A DNA stretch of 5,074 nt, from positions 1 to 5,074 of the forward strand of contig JAHZIU010000312.1 of assembly GCA_022601315.1 (NCBI GenBank), read 5' to 3'. The position numbers and the translations under genes were made by a program. The stretch comes from Betaproteobacteria bacterium (GTDB lineage Bacteria; Pseudomonadota; Gammaproteobacteria; Burkholderiales; Nitrosomonadaceae). Shown one piece after another: positions 1 through 5,074 of this stretch (the stretch's first letter is position 1; each line of letters starts with the position of its first letter). The notes beneath the pieces are model-generated. The model searched no databases. It saw nothing but the letters and a program-made list of their open reading frames with translations, and was not told the origin of the DNA.

Positions 1-101
1 AGATGCGCAAGTCGCTTGGATGCGACTTCAGGAGAAAATCTTGTCATTGAAAAATCAGGCTAAAACAGTCAAAATGGCTTTAACTTGCTGCAATAGCAAA
101 T
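1..101. other. Left-edge stretch without an assignable gene
   Basis: No gene can be named here. Two plus-strand frames are open from the window edge: frame 1 ends in TAA at 61-63 after 20 codons, and frame 2 ends in TAA at 125-127 after 41 codons, overlapping the 3' end of the convergent GST gene. Either could be the C-terminal tail of a gene that starts outside the window, but neither tail is recognisable. Two small hairpins are visible: AAGTCGC/GCGACTT at 9-28 (7-bp stem, 6-nt loop) and TTGCT/AGCAA at 85-99 (5-bp stem, 5-nt loop). The second lies just past the GST stop codon. Neither is followed by a convincing T-run on either strand, so I do not call a terminator. Confidence 0.3.
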
Positions 102-713
102 TCAAGATGGTGCATTTTTTAGCATAACCGCTTGAAAAATAATTGAATCCAATAAGCTATTGAGCCATTTTATTAAATGCTGATACTTTGAAGCATAAAA
201 CCAATCTTTGTCGACATTAGAAAATTGTCGAATAAAGGGAAATATTGCCATATCCGGCAATGTCAGGCGATCACCCATTAGATAACCGCTGTGACTTAAT
301 CTTGTTTCCAATTCCACTAAAAATGTTTCAGCTTGCGCACGGTAATAACTTTCGGAATGTTCAGGGAATCGCACGGCATATTTATAAAGATCAAGCGCTT
401 GTTTAAATGCGCCATCATTCTGACCAATGAGGGACATGGCTGCAGCTGAAGCGCCGTGAGGACTATCAAGCCACTGCTCTGGATCGTTAATCGATAATGC
501 CCATTGCATAATATCGAGGCTTTCTTCAATAACACGACCATCAGAAAATTGAATGACCGGAACGGTTCCTTTAGGTGAACATACTAGTAAAGCCTGTGGT
601 TTGTCACGCAAACTGACTTCATGCATATCCACTTCAACGCCACTTACTTTTAATGCAAGACGAGCGCGAATAGCAAATGGACATCGTCGGAAGGTATATA
701 ACAACGGTTTCAT
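102..713 (-). CDS. Glutathione S-transferase family protein
   Basis: This 203-residue protein has the length and layout of a cytosolic glutathione S-transferase. The N-terminal thioredoxin-like domain (about residues 1-75) carries CPFA at 11-14, in the glutaredoxin/omega-class active-site position where Cys rather than Ser or Tyr is the likely catalytic residue. It also has the cis-proline motif VP at 51-52 and EES at 63-65, which in the family contacts the gamma-glutamyl part of glutathione. The helical C-terminal domain has the N-capping pattern T151-x-x-D154 in TLPDMAIFPF. The likely role is glutathione-dependent thiol transfer or reduction in the cytoplasm; the substrate cannot be told. 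The ATG at 711-713 is used, although no clear Shine-Dalgarno precedes it. The gene follows djlA after 35 bp on the same strand, so co-transcription is likely. The family call is firm, the exact subfamily is not. Confidence 0.87.
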   Translation of the reverse strand: MKPLLYTFRRCPFAIRARLALKVSGVEVDMHEVSLRDKPQALLVCSPKGTVPVIQFSDGRVIEESLDIMQWALSINDPEQWLDSPHGASAAAMSLIGQNDGAFKQALDLYKYAVRFPEHSESYYRAQAETFLVELETRLSHSGYLMGDRLTLPDMAIFPFIRQFSNVDKDWFYASKYQHLIKWLNSLLDSIIFQAVMLKNAPS

Positions 714-748
714 AATAGCAATGCAAATTAAATAATAAATAAACTGAA

Positions 749-1537
749 CTATGCAGCAGCTTTGTTTTGTTCGCGATGTTTTTTGATTAAATCGTATGCG
801 GTTTGAACTTCTTTGGCCTGCTCAGTTGCAACAGAAATCATTTCTTCGGGTACGCCTTGGCCCATCAATTTATCAGGGTGATATTGACTCATTAGTTTAC
901 GATAAGCACTCTTAATTTCTTTATCTGAGCTATCCTGCGTAACCCCCAAAGCTTTATATGCATCTTCTATTGCATCCACCGACATAGTCTGACCGTCAGC
1001 AAAATGAGTTTGATTTAGCACCATATCCAACAATTGTTCGAATGCTGCTTTGTCATAGTCTAAGCGTTTACTGATATCTCGTAATAAATTAACTTCATCT
1101 GTATTTAGCTGTCCATCTGATAATCCCATGATAATCAGATAAACCAATAACATTTGTTTTAAGCTGCTTGAATAACCACAAACTGCTATAAATTCATCAA
1201 TTTTTGGATTGATATCAAATTTTGCCGATGCACCACGCTTAAATAATGCGATTGCTTTAAGCCGATGCTCAGAAGACATCCCCAGTTTAAGCATAAACTG
1301 TTCGACATGTGCGATCTCATTTTCAGTGATACGTCCATCTACTTTAGCCAATTTACCCATTGAAATAAATACGGTTTCCAGGAATACTGATTGGCGACGC
1401 GGCGCACTAAAAGGATTCATCCCAATAGCACCAAAAGCTCTAAAACGATCAACAATACTCCCCAAAAAATACCCTAATATGGCCCCTAAAAAACCAAAGA
1501 GATAGAAACCAAACAAAACACCAAATATCCTAAACAA
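749..1537 (-). CDS. djlA: Membrane-anchored DnaJ-like co-chaperone DjlA
   Basis: This 262-residue protein has the DjlA domain order. Residues 4-29 are one hydrophobic, glycine-rich membrane segment (G6, G10, G15, G18, G22, G26). A TerB-like helical domain follows (about 50-175), with two acidic DG-x-x-x-x-E motifs at 67-73 and 141-147. A C-terminal J domain (about 190-256) contains HPD at 220-222, the tripeptide that stimulates DnaK ATPase. The segment AYRKLMSQYHPDKL closely resembles E. coli DjlA. In E. coli, DjlA is an inner-membrane DnaK partner that affects the Rcs capsule pathway when overproduced; whether that applies here is unknown. The linker between TerB and J domains lacks the long Gln/Gly-rich stretch of the E. 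coli protein. The start is TTG at 1535-1537, supported by GGAG five bases upstream; the next in-frame Met (residue 40) would remove the membrane anchor. Confidence 0.94.
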   Translation of the reverse strand: MFRIFGVLFGFYLFGFLGAILGYFLGSIVDRFRAFGAIGMNPFSAPRRQSVFLETVFISMGKLAKVDGRITENEIAHVEQFMLKLGMSSEHRLKAIALFKRGASAKFDINPKIDEFIAVCGYSSSLKQMLLVYLIIMGLSDGQLNTDEVNLLRDISKRLDYDKAAFEQLLDMVLNQTHFADGQTMSVDAIEDAYKALGVTQDSSDKEIKSAYRKLMSQYHPDKLMGQGVPEEMISVATEQAKEVQTAYDLIKKHREQNKAAA

Positions 1538-1542
1538 AACAA

Positions 1543-1546
1543 CTCC
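1543..1546 (-). promoter_or_regulatory. Shine-Dalgarno of djlA that fixes a TTG start
   Basis: Minus-strand GGAG lies five bases before the TTG at 1535-1537. No in-frame ATG or GTG is nearby, and the membrane segment begins immediately after the TTG, so this site decides the start. Confidence 0.75.
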
Positions 1547-1567
1547 AAAAAAACCCTGAAAAAAGTA

Positions 1568-1573
1568 ATTATA
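1568..1573 (-). promoter_or_regulatory. Putative sigma-70 -10 element of djlA-GST
   Basis: The minus strand reads TATAAT, a perfect -10 hexamer, about 30 bases upstream of the djlA TTG. A start near 1561 would give a leader of roughly 24 nt that includes the GGAG. No good -35 hexamer is found at 16-18 bp spacing and there is no TG extension, so the call rests on the -10 and its placement alone. Confidence 0.45.
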
Positions 1574-1651
1574 GCGGATTGTATAAAAGGAAGACGCTGA
1601 TTAATTCTGGCCTTAAAAAATAAAGACGCAAAATTCTTTAGGTATAAGAAA

Positions 1652-1664
1652 AATCACAGTGATT
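1652..1664. repeat. Short perfect palindrome AATCAC-A-GTGATT
   Basis: Two 6-bp inverted arms are separated by one base. The element sits between the prsT terminator and the djlA promoter, about 80 bp upstream of the putative djlA -10. It could be a binding site for a dimeric regulator, or chance in AT-rich DNA. It lacks the GC content and T-run of a terminator. Confidence 0.3.
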
Positions 1665-1669
1665 ATTAT

Positions 1670-1701
1670 AAAACGGGCCCCAGATACTAATCTGGAGCCC
1701 G
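1670..1701 (-). terminator. Rho-independent terminator of prsT
   Basis: The hairpin covers 1674-1701: two 12-base arms around a 4-nt loop (1686-1689), with a GC-rich lower stem. Read as minus-strand RNA (CGGGCUCCAGAU / AUCUGGGGCCCG), all twelve pairs form, one of them a U-G wobble. In plus-strand RNA the same position is a C-A mismatch. On the minus strand the stem is followed at once by TTTTATAATAA. Pairing and T-run both point to termination of the minus-strand gene whose stop lies about 40 bp before the stem, and this separates it from djlA downstream. Confidence 0.88.
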
Positions 1702-1743
1702 CTAACTTTTATTTCTGTATGTTCAGGAAATATGAAAAGCTAA

Positions 1744-4533
1744 TTACGTTTGTTTCAACAACTCTCTTGCTTTTTCGATATCAGGGAAATCATTACCCGT
1801 AGCAAGCAGTTTCTCAAGCACCTCACGTGCTTTGACTTTATCGCCAGACTGAACCAACCCAACAGCAAAATGATATTGAATTTCAGCTAAATCAGGCGCC
1901 ATTGCTGAAGCTTTTTGTAACAGCGGTAAGGCACGCTCCAATTCACCCCGCTGAACTAGAATCCACCCTAAAGTATCTATAATCGCAGGTGAATCCGGCG
2001 ATAGTTGATGCGCTTTTTCTGCATATTCTAAGGCTTTAGGGTCATCTTTCTGCTGATAGACCCAAGCCAAATTATTTAACGATACTATGTTTCCAGGGTG
2101 TTGCTGTAAAATCGTTAGATATTCTTTTATGGCTTTATCATATTGTTGCGCACTGAGATAAAAACCGGCAGCATACAATCTTGCAGCGGCATCATCGGGA
2201 TAATCAGCTAGCCATTTTGTTAACAACGCTTGCGCTGGTTTATCCTCTCCCGCTTTACTCATAGCCGTATGCAGCTTCTCCAACAACGCAGCATTTTGTG
2301 TCATAGAAAAAGCTTTTTCAAAAATTCTTGCAGCAGGTTCGTGCTTTTCTTCTTGCATCAATAAATCACCTTCTAATACATAGCCTACTGGCGACGTATC
2401 ATGTTGCTTCTGAATTGATTTAGAGATAGCAAATGCTTCCTTTAGATTTTCATCTAAAACTGCAAGCCTAACTTGAGCAACCTGTGCTTCCAGAAAATCC
2501 GGCTGTATAAACAAGGCCCTTCTTAATGCTGCTGCTGCTGCTGATCGGTTATCCATTGCCACATGAACAGATGCAACCTGCAACTGCGCAGGTGCAGACT
2601 CTGGCAGAATGGCCGCCAACTTTTCATAGCTCTCAAGTGCTGCAGAGGTATTACCAATTGCTAATTGATTCCGACCCAGGATTTCTAGTACCTGCGGCTC
2701 ATTAGGATAAGTGCCTAATAGTTTGCGGGAAAGCGCCATAGATTTCTCTTTGTCTTCAATCCGCAAATAGTGAATGGCAAGTTGTAGGGCAGGCTCAAGT
2801 GCACCAGGGTTTCTGTTGCTTGCCAATTCTAACCAATTTGTAGCTTCCTCAATATTTCCTTGCGTCTGTGCAAGATTAGCCAGCACTTGCATCGTTTGAA
2901 TATTATTGGGATCATCTTTAAGCATGGCTTCAAATCGCTGCTTTGCCACGCCCGGCTTATTATCCTGCAAATCTAAACGCGCGAGGTTAGAAACTGCAGG
3001 AAAATAATCAGATTGTAATGAAAGTGCTTTGTTAAAGCTGGCGCGTGCTTTTTCAGCATCTTCCATACCAATAAAAACACCACCTTCTAAGTTATAAAAA
3101 AGAGGATTATCAGGGTCTGATTTAATAAGTGTTGCTATTGCAGATAACGCCTTGTCGAATTCTTTTAAGCGAAGGTGCGTTAGGGCAAGCAAAATGCCTG
3201 GCCTGCTAGAGTCGGCATCTAAGTTTGTGGCCAATTCAAGTTCTTCAATTGCGTGGTCATTCTCACCTACTGCCAACCTACTCATTGCCAACGCTGTATA
3301 AATCGTTGCATTATTGGGAGAAGCTTCATTCGCTTTCTCAAAAAATTCAGTCGCTTTAGTAAAATCTTTCACCTGCATATAAGCATCTCCAGCAATGCCA
3401 TATAGCTGGGGGTCTCCTTTCACAACATCCAGTATTGGGGAAAGCATATTGATCGCCTGACTTGCTGATCCCTTTTTAACAAGAATAGATGCCATTAATT
3501 TATTGGCATAAACATTACCCGGCACAGTCCTTAAATACGCGCCCAAATACTGTTCCGCCTGTGTATGTGAACCTAAAGAGAACTGAATTGCGCCAGCCAG
3601 CAAAATACTGGGCAAATGCTCTGGTGCCACATTAAGAACTGTTTGAATTGATTCTAGCGCCTCGGGATGATTTCCAAGACTAAAGTCAAGCAGTGATTGC
3701 GTATAATTAACTATTAACGAATCTGGCGATATTTTCTGGGCGGCCGCTATACTGTTTGCCGCATCATCAAATTTCCTCAAAGAAATTTGGATGGTCGCTC
3801 GGTTAACATGGGCGTCGATATTCTCTGAATCCTGCTTAATGACTTCTCCATACGCAGCTAATGCTTCTTCATTTTTTCCCTGGGCACGCAATAAATCGGC
3901 TTTAAACATCAAGGCTTCAACATTATCAGGACTTCCAGTTATTGCATTTTCAGCCAACTGCATACTTGACTCAAAATCACTTTCAGAAGCCGAGAGACGC
4001 GCTAACCCTATTAAGGCTTCAGCAGAATTTGTATTACTACTGAGCATTTGGTCAAAAATAGTCTTTGCTTTTTCAGTCTCGCCAATTGCAAGCAACGCAT
4101 TACCACGTAATATGAGCAATTCATCAGAATTGCTCAGTTCCGGTAAGTTCTCTGTTTTATCGATTAGTTGTTGAAACTCACCTAAGTCAAATAAGGTTTT
4201 GCCAAGAACAGGTAACACCCTTCCTGAATCCATACCTAAACTCAGCGCTCTGTTAAGTTCTTTTTCTGCTGATAATAGATCGCCATTTTGTGTATAAAGC
4301 GCACCTAAAAGATAGCGCGCTTCTTTATTATCCGGTTCTTGCTGCAGCGCATTTCTTAGTTGAATAACGGCGGCGTTATCATCACCTTTTTTCTGATATT
4401 CTATTGCCTCTGAGATAAGCTCATCGACATCTTTAACTTCACCACAGGCAGTTAAAATTCCTGTAATGAGTAATATAGAAAATATACGTAATAACAAACC
4501 GTTTTTAACGGTACTGACATTGAAGTTATACAT
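1744..4533 (-). CDS. prsT: PEP-CTERM/XrtA system TPR-repeat lipoprotein PrsT
   Basis: From the ATG at 4531-4533 this is a 929-residue lipoprotein precursor. Residues 1-29 are a lipoprotein signal peptide: K10 and R16, a hydrophobic core, then lipobox L27-T28-A29-C30. The +2 residue is Gly, not Asp, which by the E. coli sorting rule suggests the outer membrane. The rest is almost wholly tandem 34-residue tetratricopeptide repeats, room for about two dozen helical hairpins. The C-terminal block near 819-907 (LNNLAWVYQQK, DTLGWILVQRGE, ALPLLQKA) is typical of the PrsT family, as is the total length. PrsT proteins co-occur with the PrsK/PrsR two-component pair in exosortase (XrtA) species and are thought to act in protein-protein contacts; their biochemical role is not established. 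An in-frame TTG at 4555-4557 would add eight residues, but AAGGAG at 4541-4546 supports the ATG. A sigma-54 element lies upstream and a terminator downstream. A different TPR lipoprotein of outer-membrane biogenesis is the main alternative. Confidence 0.88.
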   Translation of the reverse strand: MYNFNVSTVKNGLLLRIFSILLITGILTACGEVKDVDELISEAIEYQKKGDDNAAVIQLRNALQQEPDNKEARYLLGALYTQNGDLLSAEKELNRALSLGMDSGRVLPVLGKTLFDLGEFQQLIDKTENLPELSNSDELLILRGNALLAIGETEKAKTIFDQMLSSNTNSAEALIGLARLSASESDFESSMQLAENAITGSPDNVEALMFKADLLRAQGKNEEALAAYGEVIKQDSENIDAHVNRATIQISLRKFDDAANSIAAAQKISPDSLIVNYTQSLLDFSLGNHPEALESIQTVLNVAPEHLPSILLAGAIQFSLGSHTQAEQYLGAYLRTVPGNVYANKLMASILVKKGSASQAINMLSPILDVVKGDPQLYGIAGDAYMQVKDFTKATEFFEKANEASPNNATIYTALAMSRLAVGENDHAIEELELATNLDADSSRPGILLALTHLRLKEFDKALSAIATLIKSDPDNPLFYNLEGGVFIGMEDAEKARASFNKALSLQSDYFPAVSNLARLDLQDNKPGVAKQRFEAMLKDDPNNIQTMQVLANLAQTQGNIEEATNWLELASNRNPGALEPALQLAIHYLRIEDKEKSMALSRKLLGTYPNEPQVLEILGRNQLAIGNTSAALESYEKLAAILPESAPAQLQVASVHVAMDNRSAAAAALRRALFIQPDFLEAQVAQVRLAVLDENLKEAFAISKSIQKQHDTSPVGYVLEGDLLMQEEKHEPAARIFEKAFSMTQNAALLEKLHTAMSKAGEDKPAQALLTKWLADYPDDAAARLYAAGFYLSAQQYDKAIKEYLTILQQHPGNIVSLNNLAWVYQQKDDPKALEYAEKAHQLSPDSPAIIDTLGWILVQRGELERALPLLQKASAMAPDLAEIQYHFAVGLVQSGDKVKAREVLEKLLATGNDFPDIEKARELLKQT

Positions 4534-4540
4534 ATAAGAA

Positions 4541-4546
4541 CTCCTT
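4541..4546 (-). promoter_or_regulatory. Shine-Dalgarno of prsT
   Basis: Minus-strand AAGGAG lies seven bases before the ATG at 4531-4533, a near-ideal ribosome binding site. It falls inside the eight-codon extension that the upstream in-frame TTG (4555-4557) would create, so it argues for the ATG and for a signal peptide starting MYNFN. Confidence 0.85.
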
Positions 4547-4720
4547 CTTTTTATCAATGTTGAGAATCAAAATACTGCAGCAATTTCAATATGTATTTTT
4601 ATTCTTTACTATTTATAACATATAACGATCATGCATGTTTTAACATATTGAAAGATAAATTATGCATATATGAAAAAACCAATTTATTCAAAATTCATAG
4701 CTTTAAGACTATAAATTCTT

Positions 4721-4735
4721 TTTGCTCATTGCAAA
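4721..4735. repeat. Inverted repeat TTTGC-N5-GCAAA in the prsT leader
   Basis: Perfect 5-bp arms with a 5-base spacer lie seven bases beyond the TAGGCA/TGCCTA dyad in the prsT transcription direction. It is short enough to be chance; its interest lies in being next to the other dyad near the predicted transcript start. Confidence 0.25.
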
Positions 4736-4742
4736 CCTTGAA

Positions 4743-4760
4743 TAGGCATACTATTGCCTA
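4743..4760. repeat. Inverted repeat TAGGCA-N6-TGCCTA in the prsT leader
   Basis: Perfect 6-bp arms flank a 6-bp spacer. If prsT is transcribed from the sigma-54 element just to the right, the repeat covers about +8 to +25 of the RNA and could form a 5'-terminal stem-loop. In DNA it could be an operator for a dimeric protein. No following T-run supports a terminator. Confidence 0.4.
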
Positions 4761-4777
4761 GATTTTAAACAATAAGG

Positions 4778-4793
4778 TGCAATTATTTAGCCA
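4778..4793 (-). promoter_or_regulatory. Sigma-54 (RpoN) -24/-12 promoter toward prsT
   Basis: The minus strand reads TGGCTAAATAATTGCA. It keeps the -24 core TGGC and the -12 core TTGCA of the RpoN consensus (TGGCAC-N5-TTGCA/T), with the required GG-N10-GC spacing. Transcription would start near 4767 and give a leader of about 234 nt. It is the only site in this intergenic region, on either strand, that combines both cores at correct spacing. Sigma-54 promoters need an NtrC-type activator; PrsR, the regulator linked to PrsT across genomes, belongs to that class. An activator site cannot be assigned from this sequence alone. Confidence 0.62.
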
Positions 4794-4967
4794 TACAATA
4801 TGAATGCATGAATTAATCGGCAATTTCCGAAGAAAATAAGCACTTTTTTTTGTACAATCCTTCTTTCTAGATATTATGGCAGCGCTATAAATTAGAAAAT
4901 GCAAAAAAATAGTTTGTATCTGCAGTTTTAACCATGCCCGATTAAATAATGACGATTACTATCTTAG

Positions 4968-4981
4968 ATAGCAGCTATACT
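4968..4981 (+). promoter_or_regulatory. Possible -10 element overlapping a dyad before the dehydrogenase
   Basis: TATACT at 4976-4981 matches five of six bases of the sigma-70 -10 hexamer and would start RNA about 25 nt before the ATG at 5013. It overlaps ATAGC-A-GCTAT (4968-4978), a perfect 5-bp dyad, which suggests possible repressor control. No good -35 is present at normal spacing; the nearest resemblance, ATGACG at 4949-4954, is too far. Confidence 0.35.
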
Positions 4982-5012
4982 AAACTAAATATACACTGGA
5001 GATTATAACGCT

Positions 5013-5074
5013 ATGGATATTGTGGCAGTTGTCGGATTGGGATATGTTGGCTTACCTTTAGCTGTTGAATTTGG
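5013..5074 (+). CDS. Nucleotide-sugar dehydrogenase, TviB/WbpA/WecC type (5' end only)
   Basis: Only the first 20 codons and two bases lie in the window. They encode MDIVAVVGLGYVGLPLAVEF, the N-terminal Rossmann strand and NAD-binding loop (G8-x-G10-x-x-G13) of the UDP-glucose/GDP-mannose dehydrogenase superfamily. GLGYVGLPLAVEF is typical of UDP-N-acetylhexosamine 6-dehydrogenases such as TviB, which oxidise C6 of the sugar nucleotide to make uronic acids for capsule or exopolysaccharide; substrate cannot be fixed from 20 residues. The ATG at 5013 is the only start possible, since an in-frame TAA stands at 4986-4988 with no other start codon after it. GGAG at 4998-5001 is 11 bases upstream, a somewhat long spacing. 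The gene diverges from prsT and probably opens a polysaccharide operon to the right. Confidence 0.85.
   Translation, partial: MDIVAVVGLGYVGLPLAVEF

Larger units (their letters stand above)
4534..5012. other. Divergent AT-rich regulatory region, prsT / dehydrogenase
   Basis: This 479-bp stretch has no ORF of credible length on either strand and is clearly more AT-rich than the flanking genes. It separates two divergent genes and so must hold promoters for both. Visible elements are a -24/-12 site toward prsT (4778-4793), a possible -10 toward the dehydrogenase (4976-4981), and dyads at 4721-4735, 4743-4760, 4817-4830 and 4968-4978. An 8-bp direct repeat TAACATAT occurs at 4616-4623 and 4641-4648, 25 bp apart start to start. 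An 8-T run at about 4844-4851 has no adjacent stable stem. Confidence 0.8.

Noticed and set aside
9..28. Terminator hairpin AAGTCGC/GCGACTT
   Set aside because: There is no T-run after the stem on either strand; it may lie inside a coding tail.
317..541. 74-codon minus-strand ORF inside the GST gene
   Set aside because: It is an overlapping frame of the GST gene with no known fold and no ribosome binding support.
553..735. 60-codon plus-strand ORF over the GST 5' end
   Set aside because: It is mostly antisense to the GST N-terminal coding region, and its sequence reflects that complement.
1209..1505. 98-codon plus-strand ORF opposite djlA
   Set aside because: It lies antisense within a well-supported gene, its protein shows no recognisable domain, and no promoter or ribosome site supports it.
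3791..4174. 127-codon plus-strand ORF opposite prsT
   Set aside because: It is antisense to the TPR-coding region; the Ser/Ala/Leu-rich product is what the complement of TPR codons gives.
1744..4533. TPR repeats read as a DNA repeat array or CRISPR
   Set aside because: The repetition is at protein level only; the nucleotide repeats are diverged and there are no identical repeat-spacer units.
4534..4557. Eight-residue N-terminal extension of PrsT from TTG at 4555-4557
   Set aside because: The strong AAGGAG lies inside the extension, seven bases before the ATG at 4531-4533, and the signal peptide is complete from that ATG.
4724..4737. Second GG-N10-GC spacing on the minus strand as a sigma-54 site
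   Set aside because: The cores read AGGT and GAGC rather than TGGC and TTGC, so only the spacing matches.
4744..4758. Plus-strand sigma-54 site AGGC...TTGCC toward the dehydrogenase
   Set aside because: The spacing is GG-N9-GC, one base short, and the match is explained by the TAGGCA/TGCCTA dyad.
4817..4851. Terminator from TCGG/CCGA and the 8-T run
   Set aside because: The stem is only 4 bp and the T-run starts about 13 bases after it; no gene ends here.

Overview
The window looks like chromosomal DNA from an AT-rich Gram-negative proteobacterium. A gammaproteobacterium is most likely, because the membrane-anchored DnaJ-like protein DjlA has the same domain order and C-terminal sequence style as the enterobacterial protein. 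PrsT-type TPR lipoproteins occur in bacteria that have the PEP-CTERM/exosortase (XrtA) surface-protein system, which includes many aquatic, methylotrophic and floc- or biofilm-forming proteobacteria. The sequence does not allow a genus call.

Layout, left to right. Bases 1-101 hold no gene I can name; at most they carry the tail of a plus-strand gene. A glutathione S-transferase family gene (102-713) and djlA (749-1537) lie on the minus strand 35 bp apart and probably form a two-gene unit with djlA first, read from a consensus -10 hexamer near 1570. A 206-bp gap (1538-1743) contains that promoter, a small perfect palindrome and a strong intrinsic terminator. The terminator's fully paired strand shows that it ends the minus-strand gene to its right. 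That gene (1744-4533, minus) encodes a 929-residue TPR lipoprotein that I identify as PrsT of the PEP-CTERM/XrtA system. A 479-bp, very AT-rich divergent intergenic region (4534-5012) follows. It carries a good sigma-54 -24/-12 element pointing toward prsT and several short dyads. The window ends in the first 20 codons of a plus-strand nucleotide-sugar dehydrogenase (TviB/WbpA/WecC type).

How the parts fit. PrsT is known to co-occur with the PrsK histidine kinase and the NtrC-like, sigma-54-dependent regulator PrsR. A -24/-12 promoter before prsT fits that circuit. The divergent dehydrogenase makes UDP-sugar uronic acids for polysaccharide, and such genes commonly sit in XrtA-linked exopolysaccharide clusters. 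I infer that the right edge of the window enters an exopolysaccharide/XrtA locus, while the djlA-GST pair is an unrelated housekeeping or stress unit. I see no mobile element, CRISPR array, tRNA or rRNA. I found no clearly new system; the most informative signals are the regulatory elements around prsT.
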